Shown here in pieces: positions 16,433 through 25,565 of a DNA stretch of 64,000 bases. The notes under the pieces were generated by a model that saw only the letters and a program-made list of their open reading frames with translations, was not told the origin of the DNA and searched no databases. The position numbers were made by a program, and so were the translations under genes. Source of the DNA: an uncultured Clostridia bacterium (GTDB taxonomy: Bacteria; Bacillota; Clostridia; Christensenellales; Borkfalkiaceae); contig CALVWQ010000004.1 of assembly GCA_944367535.1 (NCBI GenBank), positions 30,300 to 94,299 of the forward strand, in the 5' to 3' direction. The stretch's first letter is position 1. Each line of letters opens with the position of its first letter.

Positions 16433-17881
16433 TTACTTTTTCCATGTGCGCGGGGTAAAAAGTATGATTATAGGAAATAATTCAAGTCTTCCCGCCAGCA
16501 TGGCAAAGGAAAGCGAAAGCTTAGAAAACCAATTGTATCCCGCGTAAGACGAGGCAGGTCCCACAAGATTAAGTCCGGGTCCGACGTTGCCTATACAGGC
16601 GAGAGTCGCGGAAAAGTTACTTAGAATATCTCCGCCGGAATAAGCGTCGAGCGATACGAGAAGCGTTACCGCCACAACGAACAGCATGTACAGAATAAAG
16701 TAAGAACGGACGTTCTGCTCCGTCTCGGAAGTGAGCGCGCTTCCCTCGTTTTTAACAGTTATTACCGCGCGCGGATTTATCATTCTCTTTATATCTGCAG
16801 CGCCCGACTTACACAGTACTATAACTCTAGAAACTTTCATTCCGCCACCCGTGGAACCGCCGCATGCGCCTACTACGGTCAAAACAAGAAGAATACCCTT
16901 TGAGAGCGCTGGCCACGTATTGAAGTCCGCCGTGGCAAAACCTGTCGTGGAACTTATAGACGTAACTTGGAAGAAAGAATAGCGTAGCGCAGCGGAAAAG
17001 TCTGCGCACATACCGAGAATGTTTATCGCAATAATGAGCGTGGAAACGACGACTATCGCAAAATAAGTGAGAAATTCCCTGTTTCTGAATGCTTTGGAAA
17101 AATTTCCTATTATAAAAAGATAATATACGTTGAAATTCACGCCGAATAAAAACATAAATACTGCGATGACCATCTCGACGTAAACGCTGTTATAGTAAGC
17201 GATACTCCCGTTATGAGTACCGAAACCGCCCGTACCTGCGGTGGAAAAAGAATTTAAAAGACTTTCGTAAAGATTCAGTCCGCCCGTACAAAGAAGGATT
17301 GTTTCAATCAATGTCATTATAACGTAAATACCGTAAAGAATCTGTGCGGTATTGCGTATTTTCCCGACGAGTTTACTCGACGAAGGGCCCGGGGACTCCG
17401 CCTTAAAAATATGCATTGCGCCCGACCCGCTCGCGGGTATCACCGCGAGCACGAATACGAGCACGCCCATGCCGCCTATCCAGTGTGTGAAAAGCCGCCA
17501 GAACATTCCGCTTTTAGAGAGCGTCTCGACGTTATTGAGTATACTCGCCCCGGTCGTCGTGAAACCCGAAACCGTCTCGAAAAAGGCGTCGATATAATTA
17601 GGTATTTCTCCGCCTATCACAAAACATGTCGCACCCACAAGCGACATGATTATCCATGCTAGAGCGACGATGACGAATCCTTCTTTTGCATAAATGGACC
17701 TGTCTTTTATTTTGATTAAAGAAAGCGCCGTCCCTGCCGCCGTCAGCCCCGCCATGGGCAAAAGGTAGTTTAAATAGGTATTTTCCCTATAATAAATTCC
17801 CACAAATAGAGGGAATATCATGAGCAAGGCCTCTATAAGCATGACCTTACCGAGAACGTTTGCGACCAGCCTGTGATTCAT
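16433..17881 (-). CDS. trkH: TrkH/KtrB-family potassium channel subunit
   Basis: 482 residues, the TrkH length. The four pore-loop repeats can be seen: TTTGASIL (about 110), STAGTGGFGTHN (about 220), SSTTGFATADF (about 315) and CIGNVGPGLN (about 435). Their glycines form the potassium selectivity filter. About ten membrane segments surround them. The protein sits in the cytoplasmic membrane and takes up potassium, gated by the TrkA-type ring encoded by the preceding gene. Its ATG begins 1 nt after the trkA stop, so the pair is translationally coupled. TrkH is favoured over KtrB by length and by the two-domain partner. Confidence 0.93.
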   Translation of the reverse strand: MNHRLVANVLGKVMLIEALLMIFPLFVGIYYRENTYLNYLLPMAGLTAAGTALSLIKIKDRSIYAKEGFVIVALAWIIMSLVGATCFVIGGEIPNYIDAFFETVSGFTTTGASILNNVETLSKSGMFWRLFTHWIGGMGVLVFVLAVIPASGSGAMHIFKAESPGPSSSKLVGKIRNTAQILYGIYVIMTLIETILLCTGGLNLYESLLNSFSTAGTGGFGTHNGSIAYYNSVYVEMVIAVFMFLFGVNFNVYYLFIIGNFSKAFRNREFLTYFAIVVVSTLIIAINILGMCADFSAALRYSFFQVTSISSTTGFATADFNTWPALSKGILLVLTVVGACGGSTGGGMKVSRVIVLCKSGAADIKRMINPRAVITVKNEGSALTSETEQNVRSYFILYMLFVVAVTLLVSLDAYSGGDILSNFSATLACIGNVGPGLNLVGPASSYAGYNWFSKLSLSFAMLAGRLELFPIIILFTPRTWKK

Positions 17882-17882
17882 A

Positions 17883-19235
17883 TCATATCAACATATCGTT
17901 AAGCGCGGAAATTTTGCGTTCCGCCGCCACTACGATTACCCTGTCCCCCAACAAAAACCGTGTTTCACCGACGGGCAGAATAAATTCCCCGTCCCTGACG
18001 ATGCCGCCGATGAGCGTGTCTTTCTTTATTTTGAGTTCGCTCAACTTCTTATTTATACCGGAGAAATCTCCGCCGACCGTAAATTCCACCGCCTCGACTT
18101 TGTCGTGCAGTTTATACAGCGCATTCATTCCCTCCGACTTTTCAGACAATTCTTTTCTGACAAACCTGATTATGTGATTTGCAATGGAATTACGAGGCGA
18201 TACAACCGTATCCAAGCCGAATTTTTTCACCATATCGGTAACGGTCGGTCTGTCCACCTTGGTAACCACTTTGCCCACGCCGAGCATTTTGGCGTATAGC
18301 GATATAATAACGTTTTCCTCGTCAACGCCCGTGAGCGTAACGCACGCGTCGCTGGTTTTAAGTCCTTCTTCGCGCAATATATTCTGGTCTGTGCCGTCGC
18401 CGAAAAGAATAGTCGCCTCCGGTATTCTCTCGCTGAGTTCCTTGCAGCGGGTTTTATCGTTTTCGATAATCTTTACCGCGACTCCGTTTTTTACAAGTTC
18501 GGACGTAAGATAATATGCTATTTTACTTCCGCCGATAATAAAAACCGAACGCACGGGAGATTTGAAAATTTTAAGTTTTTTGCAGAACGCTTTCAATTCG
18601 GATTCGGTGGCGATTATATATACGCTGTCGTTTTCGTGAATCACAAAATCGCCGCGCGGAATAAAGACTTTATCCTCTCTTTTTACCATGCAGAACAAAA
18701 ATTTGCATTTATATTGCGCCGCGACCTCCATAAGCGGTTTATCTTTTATGGAATTAGCCGCTGAAATATAAAACTCGACGAGCAGCGCCTTCCCGCCCGC
18801 GAAACTTTCCACACTCTTTGCCGAAGGAAAATCCAAAACGTTTATGATATCCATTGCCGCGCGGTATTCGGGATTAAAAGCGAGGTCAAGACCGAGATAT
18901 TCGCGGAGACTTTCCATTTCCTTAAAATACTGCGGGTCGCGAACTCGCGCTATCGTTCTCTTTGCGCCGAGTTTTTTTGCGAGCACGCAACAGAGGACGT
19001 TAGTCTCGTCGCGGGAAGTGCAGGCAATGAAAAAGTCGGCGGACTCCACACCTGCGTCGCTTAAAACGCTGCGCTCCAATCCGCCGCCTATTATACCGTT
19101 GACGTCATATTTGTTCACGGCGTTCGCAACCTTGGTCTCGCTGAGGTCCACCACGACTATGTCGTGCCCCTCTTTGACGAAACTCTCGATTAAAGTAGTA
19201 CCTACTTTTCCCACGCCTATGATTATAATTCTCAT
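17883..19235 (-). CDS. trkA: Trk system potassium-uptake regulatory subunit TrkA
   Basis: 450 residues with the duplicated RCK architecture of TrkA: RCK_N with the Rossmann motif IIIIGVGKVGTTL at the N-terminus, RCK_C around residues 140-220, a second RCK_N from about 230 (VFIIGGSKIAYYL, where the glycine pattern is degenerate) and a final RCK_C ending near IVVAAERKISALND. It forms a cytosolic NAD(H)/ATP-sensing ring that gates TrkH. The start at 19235 gives the family N-terminus MRIIIIGVG, with GGGAAA upstream; the extension to 19280 reads through a GC-rich hairpin and lacks family features. It lies 75 bp after the hydrogenase gene. Confidence 0.93.
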   Translation of the reverse strand: MRIIIIGVGKVGTTLIESFVKEGHDIVVVDLSETKVANAVNKYDVNGIIGGGLERSVLSDAGVESADFFIACTSRDETNVLCCVLAKKLGAKRTIARVRDPQYFKEMESLREYLGLDLAFNPEYRAAMDIINVLDFPSAKSVESFAGGKALLVEFYISAANSIKDKPLMEVAAQYKCKFLFCMVKREDKVFIPRGDFVIHENDSVYIIATESELKAFCKKLKIFKSPVRSVFIIGGSKIAYYLTSELVKNGVAVKIIENDKTRCKELSERIPEATILFGDGTDQNILREEGLKTSDACVTLTGVDEENVIISLYAKMLGVGKVVTKVDRPTVTDMVKKFGLDTVVSPRNSIANHIIRFVRKELSEKSEGMNALYKLHDKVEAVEFTVGGDFSGINKKLSELKIKKDTLIGGIVRDGEFILPVGETRFLLGDRVIVVAAERKISALNDMLI

Positions 19236-19248
19236 AATTTTCCCATAA

Positions 19249-19278
19249 GCCGCGCCGCAAATGCGCTGTCGGCGCGGC
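19249..19278. other. GC-rich hairpin in the trkA leader
   Basis: A perfect 9-bp stem GCCGCGCCG/CGGCGCGGC (19249-19257 with 19270-19278) between the hydrogenase stop and trkA. There is no T-tract, so it is not a standard terminator; it could be an mRNA-stability or partial attenuation element. Confidence 0.5.
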
Positions 19279-19310
19279 AATCAACTACCGATATAATTTT
19301 TCAAAGCCCG

Positions 19311-20744
19311 TCAATTTTGTTTGTCAAGCGCTGACACGGCTTCGAGAATGGTTTTTTCCTTTGCTTTGAGCCCGAACTGGTCGACGGCAATTTTATTTTT
19401 TTCGCCGTGCGTAAGACAGCCCGCGCCGCCCACGCAACCGCCTACACACGCCATCCCCTCTATAAAATTGGCATCCGAAAGATTTTTGCTCTTTTTAATG
19501 AGTGCTACTTTGCAAGCCTCTATACCGTCGCAGGAAACGGGCTTTAAATTAAAGTCCGTAAGTCCCTGTTCTTTAAGCCCCTCGGCGACGGCATCCGCAA
19601 GTCCGCCGCAACGCGCAAAAATTCTGCCGAAATAAGAGGCATTGTCAAGACTGCTTTCGGGGAGAGTGGTAATATCAATATCTTTGCTGTCGAAAAGAGC
19701 CTGCAATTCTTCGAATGTCATCGCCACGTCCACATAATCCTTGACTTCTTCCCTGCGCACTTCCGCTTTTTTTGCGGTGCAAGGTCCTATGAATACTACC
19801 TTTGCGCCTTTGAATTTATCCTTAATATATTTCGCGATAGTCGCCATAGGCGAAAGATTGTGCGAAATATACGGAACTAGTTCCGGAAAACTTTTCTTTA
19901 CGTAATCAACAAAAGCGGGACAGCAAGAACTAGTTAAAAAACCCTTTTCGGCGAGCTCTTTGGATTCCGCCTTTGCCACCATATCTGCGCCGAGAGCGGC
20001 TTCCATCACCGTATCGAATCCGAGTTCTTTAATGCCAGACACGACCTGCCCGAGTTTCGCATAAGAAAACTGGCTTGAAATCGACGGTGCCACAACCGCG
20101 TACATTTTATATGCCGTGTTGTTTTTGCTGTTTTTAAGCAGTTCTATTACGTTTACGATAAAAGATTTATCTGTTATCGCCCCGAACGGACACTGATACA
20201 CACACGCGCCGCATGATATACATTTGGAATCGTCTATTTTAGCGGCTTTATTCTCGTCCATCGATATGGCTTTTATTTTACAAGCCGTCTGACATGGTCT
20301 TTTGAAATTATGAATTGCGCTGTAAGGACAGACTTTTGCGCAAGCGCCGCACTCCACGCATTTATTCTTGTCGATATGCGCTTTCTGGTGCTCGTCGAAT
20401 GTTATTGCGCCCATGCGGCAGACATCCTCACAGCGGTGCGCAAGACAACCCCTGCAAGCGTCGGTAACTTCGAATCCGCCCATAGGACACTCATCGCAAG
20501 CTATGTCTATAACCTGAATGACGTTGCCATCTTCATTGCAATCGCTCATGGCGAGTTTTACCCTTTCCGTGAGAATTGCTCGCTCCTTATACACGCAGCA
20601 GCGCATCGTGGGCACTTTGCCGGGTACGATTATCCTGGGAATGTCGATAGCTGTTTGCGGAAGTCTGCCCGCCCAAGCCTCGCGCGCCACCTCTCGCAGG
20701 ACTTTATATTTAAGATGCTGAACTTTGGTATCGAATTTTCTCAT
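19311..20744 (-). CDS. [FeFe] hydrogenase, group B type
   Basis: 477 residues. The N-terminal third carries several ferredoxin-like clusters (CDECPMGGFEVTDACRGC, CVECGACAKVCP, CISCGACVYQCP). The H-cluster domain follows with L1 TSSCCPAFVDYV, L2 IGPCTAKKAEV and L3 EGMACVGGCVGGAG, all expected Cys ligands present. The N-terminus MRKFDTKVQHLKYKVLREVA is what I recall for the clostridial group B (TIGR04105-like) enzymes. It is cytosolic and would evolve or sense H2 with ferredoxin as partner. The ATG at 20744 is preferred over 20762 because it gives this N-terminus; the ribosome-binding site is weak in both cases. No HydEFG maturase genes are in the window. It is separated from the energy operon by 172 nt and a hairpin. 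Confidence 0.9.
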   Translation of the reverse strand: MRKFDTKVQHLKYKVLREVAREAWAGRLPQTAIDIPRIIVPGKVPTMRCCVYKERAILTERVKLAMSDCNEDGNVIQVIDIACDECPMGGFEVTDACRGCLAHRCEDVCRMGAITFDEHQKAHIDKNKCVECGACAKVCPYSAIHNFKRPCQTACKIKAISMDENKAAKIDDSKCISCGACVYQCPFGAITDKSFIVNVIELLKNSKNNTAYKMYAVVAPSISSQFSYAKLGQVVSGIKELGFDTVMEAALGADMVAKAESKELAEKGFLTSSCCPAFVDYVKKSFPELVPYISHNLSPMATIAKYIKDKFKGAKVVFIGPCTAKKAEVRREEVKDYVDVAMTFEELQALFDSKDIDITTLPESSLDNASYFGRIFARCGGLADAVAEGLKEQGLTDFNLKPVSCDGIEACKVALIKKSKNLSDANFIEGMACVGGCVGGAGCLTHGEKNKIAVDQFGLKAKEKTILEAVSALDKQN

Positions 20745-20884
20745 AATACCCCGATTTGACATGCGGTCCGCCCCGCATGGTTATTACATATTCTCAATAT
20801 TTAATTTACTTTTTCAGTAGGTTTTTCGGTGTGGTCAATTTCTATATAATATATATTCCCCGCAATATTACGAGTTTATAATCA

Positions 20885-20913
20885 GTCGCGCCGCGAATTT
20901 ATCGCGGCGCGGA
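20885..20913. terminator. GC-rich hairpin after the transporter gene, possible weak terminator
   Basis: A 12-bp stem (GTCGCGCCGCGA with TCGCGGCGCGGAC, one bulge) directly after the transporter stop. No T-tract follows on the minus strand, so read-through into the hydrogenase gene is possible. Confidence 0.5.
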
Positions 20914-20916
20914 CAA

Positions 20917-22386
20917 TTACATTAAAATAACGAGGAACTGCGATACTAAAACGACCGCAACCAGCGCTATCGGATAAGTCGCCGCATAAGCGGAGGCGAC
21001 GTCGTCCGTCCCCGAAACGTTTATTAAGGTTCCGAGCGCCGGAGTACTCGTCATACCGCCCGTAATGGATCCGAGATTGTTCAAAAGACCGATTTTCAAT
21101 ACGTGCTTTGCGAAGAAGAAACCGATGAACATCGGCACAATCGTCATGACCGCGCCGCCGATAAACCCGTAAAGCACGAGCATGCCGCCGAGTTCCGATT
21201 TACTGATTTCACTGACGAGGCTTACTCCTCCCGACACGCCTGCGCCGATAAGGAATAACATGAGCCCGAATTCACGGAATACTTTAATGGTCTTTTCGGG
21301 TACGTCGAGCGAAAGTTTGCCTATCTTACCGAAATGCCCGAATATTAAGCACATTATGAGCACGCCGCCCGTATTACCGAGCGAGAAACACGCGCCGTCA
21401 TAACCTTTGCCCGTAAGCGGAATGGTTATTGAGCCCACCGCTATCCCGCAGACGACTGCGAGTGCAAAAGGCATAAGCCCGAACGGGTCGCATTCTAAAA
21501 GTCCTTCTCTTTTCACATGCAGTTCTTTTGCGCCCGCAGTGAGAATGAGTCTTTCCTTGCTCATGTCGGCTTTCATAATCTTGGGGACGAGTTGCACGAA
21601 AAGCACGACCCCCACGACGCCGAACGGATACGCCACCGCGTGTCCGAGCGTCACGGAATTTCTCAAAGAGGCATCCGCCGCTTCTTTTGCCGCCGAAAAG
21701 CCCGGCGTGGTCGTCAGCGCGCCCGAAAGCACGCCTGCGGAAAACTCGGGGCTTATTCCCGGAATAAGCGTAAATAAAGCCGCAACCGCGCCGCCCGCGA
21801 CGATTATGAGCACGCCGAGAAGCACATACGATTTTGCGTTCTTTTTAAGATTTTTGAAAAAACTCGGACCTGCGATGAATCCTACCGCAGCGACAAACAG
21901 AATAAGTCCGATATTCTGCACAATGTTCTCAAAATAGCCGTTGAGCGTGGATTCGGTGTCCTGCATATAAAAGACGTCGAATATAGGCGCGTCTTTAAGC
22001 CACGGAAGCGTACATAGATAACCGAACAAAATAGCGACGAGGAACACGCCCGCAGTACCGAGCGAGACGCCCTTTATGGTTATTCTGCCGAGCAGATACC
22101 CTATCAGCGCGACGAGGAAAAGTCCCGTGAGAAGCGCTATGACCTGACTGACGTTGAATACTTCCTCTACGCCGTTATCGACTTTAAGCGCGTTTACGAT
22201 ACACCATGCCGCAATTCCGCCGGCAATCAAAACCGCTAAGGTTATCCAAAGCCACTTTAAGTTGCGTTTTTTCTCGGGCGCGCCGTTAGAATTCCCCGCG
22301 CCCTCTGTCACGACGGAAGCTTCGGCGCCGCCGTTTTCGGAAGCTACTGCTTCGGAAACCTCCGTTTTTTCAATTTCTTTTTCCAT
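20917..22386 (-). CDS. Aspartate:alanine exchanger (AAE) family transporter, candidate dicarboxylate/succinate exchanger
   Basis: 489 residues. A Glu/Ala-rich cytosolic N-terminus (1-45) precedes two homologous sets of membrane helices. Each set has the AAE hallmark: SGALTTTPGFSAAKEAAD (about 230) and GSITGGMTSTPALGTLI (about 445). The family includes AspT, YidE-type permeases and the succinate exporter SucE1. The RCK_C domains usually found between the halves are absent. AAGGAG precedes the ATG, 42 nt after the fumarate reductase flavoprotein stop, so it is very likely the last gene of the fumarate operon. Exchange or export of succinate, fumarate or aspartate is inferred from family and context. 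Confidence 0.82.
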   Translation of the reverse strand: MEKEIEKTEVSEAVASENGGAEASVVTEGAGNSNGAPEKKRNLKWLWITLAVLIAGGIAAWCIVNALKVDNGVEEVFNVSQVIALLTGLFLVALIGYLLGRITIKGVSLGTAGVFLVAILFGYLCTLPWLKDAPIFDVFYMQDTESTLNGYFENIVQNIGLILFVAAVGFIAGPSFFKNLKKNAKSYVLLGVLIIVAGGAVAALFTLIPGISPEFSAGVLSGALTTTPGFSAAKEAADASLRNSVTLGHAVAYPFGVVGVVLFVQLVPKIMKADMSKERLILTAGAKELHVKREGLLECDPFGLMPFALAVVCGIAVGSITIPLTGKGYDGACFSLGNTGGVLIMCLIFGHFGKIGKLSLDVPEKTIKVFREFGLMLFLIGAGVSGGVSLVSEISKSELGGMLVLYGFIGGAVMTIVPMFIGFFFAKHVLKIGLLNNLGSITGGMTSTPALGTLINVSGTDDVASAYAATYPIALVAVVLVSQFLVILM

Positions 22387-22428
22387 TTTTAACTCCTTAT
22401 AACTGAAACGACTTTAAACCGCTGTCTA

Positions 22429-24033
22429 TTACATATCCTTTCTTCTGTAATCGGGAAGAATACGTGGCGAACTCACTTTGGGCGAAATCTTTGCTGCGGC
22501 AAGTTCTTTCTCGAACGCGTCGACGTGCGAAAGCGAAAGTTTTCCGACTTTCACGGTCTTTGCTTTTTCGCAGGCGTTACTGCCCGCATTTCTGCCGAAT
22601 ACTATTATATCGAGAAGCGAATTGCCCATGAGCCTGTTCCTGCCGTGTATGCCTCCCACCGCTTCGCCCGCGACAAACAGATTTTCGACGCCGCTCTGCC
22701 CGTCCGCCGAAATATCGATACCGCCGTTCTGATAATGGAGCGTCGGATAAACAAGAATAGGTTCTTTTCTTATATCGATACCGTATTTGCCGAACATTCT
22801 CATCATTGCGGGGATACGTTTTTCGATTGTCCCCTCGCCGCCGAGCTGTTCAATCATCGGAGTATCGAGCCATACGCCTACGCCGTCGGTAGTCTTTACT
22901 CCTTTATTTCTCTTATTACATTCTCTTATTATCGTAGAGGCGGTTACGTCCCTTGTTTCAAGAGAATAAACGAACGCGTTTCCGTCCGCATTGACGAGCT
23001 GCGCACCGAGAGAGCGCACCTTTTCCGTCACGAGCGCGCCGAAAATCTGGGTAGGTTCGGCAACGCCGGTGGGGTGATACTGCAAGGTATCCGCGTAAAG
23101 AAGTTTCGCTCCCGCACGATAAGCGAGAATAAGTCCGTCCGCCGTCGCGCCGTAGTGGTTGGAGGTCGGGAAGCCCTGATAGTGAAGCCTGCCCGCGCCG
23201 CCCGTGGCGATTATGACCGTCTTGGCTTTGGCGATGAGAATCTCCTTCGTCTCCATGTTGAGAAGAACCGCGCCGCAAGCCTGACCTTTATCGTCCTTTA
23301 TTATCTCTATCGCCGCGGTGAAATCGACGACGGGGATATTTCTGTTCAATACTTCGTCGCGCAGAGTTCTCATTATTTCCGCGCCCGAATAGTCTTTGCA
23401 TGCGTGCATTCTTTTTCTCGACGTGCCGCCGCCGTGCGTGGTTATCATGGTGCCGTCGGGGGCTTTGTCGAACATTACCCCGAGGTCGTTAAGCCACTTT
23501 ATGGCGTCGGGCGCCTCGTTAACGAGTTTATATAAAAGTTCGTGTTTTGCCGCAAAATGGCCGCCGCCGAACGCGTCGAGATAGTGTATTGCGGGGCTGT
23601 CGTTTTCTTTATCCGCCGCCTGTATTCCGCCTTCCGCCATCATGGTATTGGCGTCACCTATGCGGAGTTTTGTTACCATCATGACGTTTGCGCCGCCCAT
23701 GTGCGCCGTAATCGCCGCGGAAGAACCCGCGCCGCCGCCGCCTATCACCAGCACGTCCACGTCGTAATCGGGTTTATCGAGATTGATTTGATAATCTCTA
23801 ATCCTCGGTCTGCCCTGCAAGAGGTCGGCAAGTTCGTGCAGAACCTTATCGCCTTTATTGGGTCCGACTTTAAGCGTCTCGTATGCGCTCTCTATATAGT
23901 CGGGATGGTTTTCTTTTAATACGGTATCCTTTTCTTCGGCAGACATTCTGGGGAAAAGATTTTTAAGCCTTTCCGCCCTCGTCGCCTCAACTTTTTTCAT
24001 CGACTGCAACTGTTCTTCGGTATAATGATACAT
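22429..24033 (-). CDS. Soluble fumarate reductase flavoprotein subunit (FrdA/TfrA-like)
   Basis: 534 residues. A helical 90-residue N-terminal extension precedes the FAD-binding Rossmann motif VLVIGGGGAGSSAA (about 95-108). Further family motifs: AEGGIQAA, GGGTSRKRMHACKDYSG, the substrate-site HPTG, and the C-terminal GEAVGGIHGRNRLMGNSLLD, which retains the R/NR region of fumarate reductases. It ends soon after this and lacks the usual C-terminal helical domain of SdhA/FrdA, as in shorter thiol:fumarate reductase (TfrA)-like proteins. No membrane-anchor genes are nearby, so the enzyme is predicted to be cytosolic. It lies 11 nt after frdB in the Hdr/Flx operon and probably reduces fumarate to succinate. 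Confidence 0.87.
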   Translation of the reverse strand: MYHYTEEQLQSMKKVEATRAERLKNLFPRMSAEEKDTVLKENHPDYIESAYETLKVGPNKGDKVLHELADLLQGRPRIRDYQINLDKPDYDVDVLVIGGGGAGSSAAITAHMGGANVMMVTKLRIGDANTMMAEGGIQAADKENDSPAIHYLDAFGGGHFAAKHELLYKLVNEAPDAIKWLNDLGVMFDKAPDGTMITTHGGGTSRKRMHACKDYSGAEIMRTLRDEVLNRNIPVVDFTAAIEIIKDDKGQACGAVLLNMETKEILIAKAKTVIIATGGAGRLHYQGFPTSNHYGATADGLILAYRAGAKLLYADTLQYHPTGVAEPTQIFGALVTEKVRSLGAQLVNADGNAFVYSLETRDVTASTIIRECNKRNKGVKTTDGVGVWLDTPMIEQLGGEGTIEKRIPAMMRMFGKYGIDIRKEPILVYPTLHYQNGGIDISADGQSGVENLFVAGEAVGGIHGRNRLMGNSLLDIIVFGRNAGSNACEKAKTVKVGKLSLSHVDAFEKELAAAKISPKVSSPRILPDYRRKDM

Positions 24034-24044
24034 AATGCGTCTCC

Positions 24045-24719
24045 TTATTTCTCGATATCTCTCTTATTGTAGAGTTCTTTGAGTTCTTCCACGGGCTTGT
24101 TCATCACGTCTTCTATAAGTTTCACGAAGTCGCCGTTGTTTATCTCCGCGACCCTCTTTTCGAGGTGTTCGGACTTGGGCGCGATATACTTCCCGTAAAG
24201 TCTTCTCGCGAGTTCGGCAACCTGCGGATGCGATATGCCCGCGGGGCAACGAGCCGAACATACACCGCACATCACGCAGTCAAAACTCTCGTCCGCACAC
24301 TTTTTATATTCGCCGCGCTGTGCGTAAGCGATATATTGCATTACGTTGAGTCCCTGCGTACAGCTCTTTGTACAGGCATTGCAGCCTATGCAGGAATAAA
24401 TCTCGGGATAAAGCTGCATCATTATCTGTTCGGTGGGTTTGATTTTCTCTATATCGTAAACCTGTTTTACGAGCGGGAAGAAAGGAAGCGTCGCGACGTA
24501 CATTCCCTCTTCGACCTGCGTCTGACATGCAAGGCACGTTTTGAGTTCCTGTTTTCCCTGAATACGGTATATGGTCGCGCAGGCGCCGCAGAACCCGTTT
24601 CTGCACCCGCAGCCGCGGACGAGCTGATATCCCGCATATTCCATCGCCTTCATTATGGTAAGACTTTCGGGAACGCGGTATTTCTTACCGAAAAAATAAA
24701 CATTTACAAAGTTTTCCAT
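24045..24719 (-). CDS. Fumarate reductase iron-sulfur subunit (FrdB/TfrB N-domain-like)
   Basis: 224 residues. Residues 1-90 form a [2Fe-2S] plant-ferredoxin-like domain with CGCRNGFCGAC and CLAC. The C-terminal part has two cysteine sets, CIGCNACTKSC (about 112) and CVMCGVCSARCPAG (about 146), for [4Fe-4S]/[3Fe-4S] clusters. This is the FrdB/SdhB layout, but it is shorter at the N-terminus and has no membrane-anchor partner. In the methanogen thiol:fumarate reductase this module is fused to an HdrB-like CCG domain; here the CCG protein is a separate gene in the same operon. It lies 18 nt after flxA and should pass electrons from the Hdr/Flx part to the flavoprotein. Confidence 0.87.
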   Translation of the reverse strand: MENFVNVYFFGKKYRVPESLTIMKAMEYAGYQLVRGCGCRNGFCGACATIYRIQGKQELKTCLACQTQVEEGMYVATLPFFPLVKQVYDIEKIKPTEQIMMQLYPEIYSCIGCNACTKSCTQGLNVMQYIAYAQRGEYKKCADESFDCVMCGVCSARCPAGISHPQVAELARRLYGKYIAPKSEHLEKRVAEINNGDFVKLIEDVMNKPVEELKELYNKRDIEK

Positions 24720-24737
24720 GAGTAATCTCCTTAAAAA

Positions 24738-25565
24738 TCAATATTCGTCGGGGAGTTCGTCCAACTCGTCCATTCTGAAAACGGGTCCGTCCTTACAGAC
24801 AAACTTATCTCCCACGTTGCACCTGCCGCACTTGCCTATTCCGCATTTCATTCTTAGTTCAAGCGTGGTGTAGACTCTCGACTTATCGAAACCGAGTTCC
24901 AAAAGTCCCTGTAAAGTGAATTTAATCATTATCGGGGGTCCGCAGAGCACTGCCGTCATGGTGGGGTCGAGTCCCAATTCCTTGACGTACGCGGGAACGA
25001 ATCCCACGTGTCCGTCCCAGCCTTCCTGAGGTCTGTCTATCGTGAGATAGACGTTGAAGTCGGGTTCATTCATCCATTCGGTCTTGATTTCGTTTATGTC
25101 CACGAGGTCGTCCATACTCCTCGCGCCGTAAACTATAACCACTTTACCGTAATTTTTTCTGTAATGACGTACATAGTTTATTACGCTCCTTAAAGGCGCA
25201 AGTCCTATGCCGCCCGCGATAAAGAGAAGGTCTTTGCCCTTGAATTCGCCTTCCACGGGGAAATTCTTGCCGTAAGGTCCTCTGACCGTAACCTGCTGTC
25301 CCACTTCAAGCGAATGCAGGACTTCCGTAAGACAGCCGCATTTCTTTATCGAAAATTCCATAAACTCCTCGTTTGTCGGCGACGAGGTTATGGAAAACAT
25401 GGCTTCGCCCACTCCCGGCACGGAGAGCATGGCGCATTGTCCGGGCTTATGTTCGAAGGGCTTTTTCCCGTCGAGTCCGAGCACTCTGAAAGTTTTGACG
25501 TCTGGCGTGTCGCGCCTTATATCCGTAATGACGCCTATGCTCGGTATGAGATGTTCGTTAATCAT
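24738..25565 (-). CDS. flxA: FlxA-like FAD/NAD(P)H-binding oxidoreductase subunit
   Basis: 275 residues. The ferredoxin-NADP reductase fold is visible: FAD region PGQCAMLSVPG with SITSSP, the NAD-binding segment FIAGGIGLAPLRSVINY (about 120-137) and the nicotinamide-side LCGPPIMI. The C-terminal LRMKCGIGKCGRCNVGDKFVCKDG carries four cysteines for a [2Fe-2S] cluster, as in PyrK, AsrB and FlxA. In FlxABCD-HdrABC complexes this subunit oxidises NADH and feeds electrons inward. It overlaps flxB by 8 nt. AsrB of anaerobic sulfite reductase is the closest alternative, but no AsrC is present and the gene set matches Flx. Confidence 0.85.
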   Translation of the reverse strand: MINEHLIPSIGVITDIRRDTPDVKTFRVLGLDGKKPFEHKPGQCAMLSVPGVGEAMFSITSSPTNEEFMEFSIKKCGCLTEVLHSLEVGQQVTVRGPYGKNFPVEGEFKGKDLLFIAGGIGLAPLRSVINYVRHYRKNYGKVVIVYGARSMDDLVDINEIKTEWMNEPDFNVYLTIDRPQEGWDGHVGFVPAYVKELGLDPTMTAVLCGPPIMIKFTLQGLLELGFDKSRVYTTLELRMKCGIGKCGRCNVGDKFVCKDGPVFRMDELDELPDEY

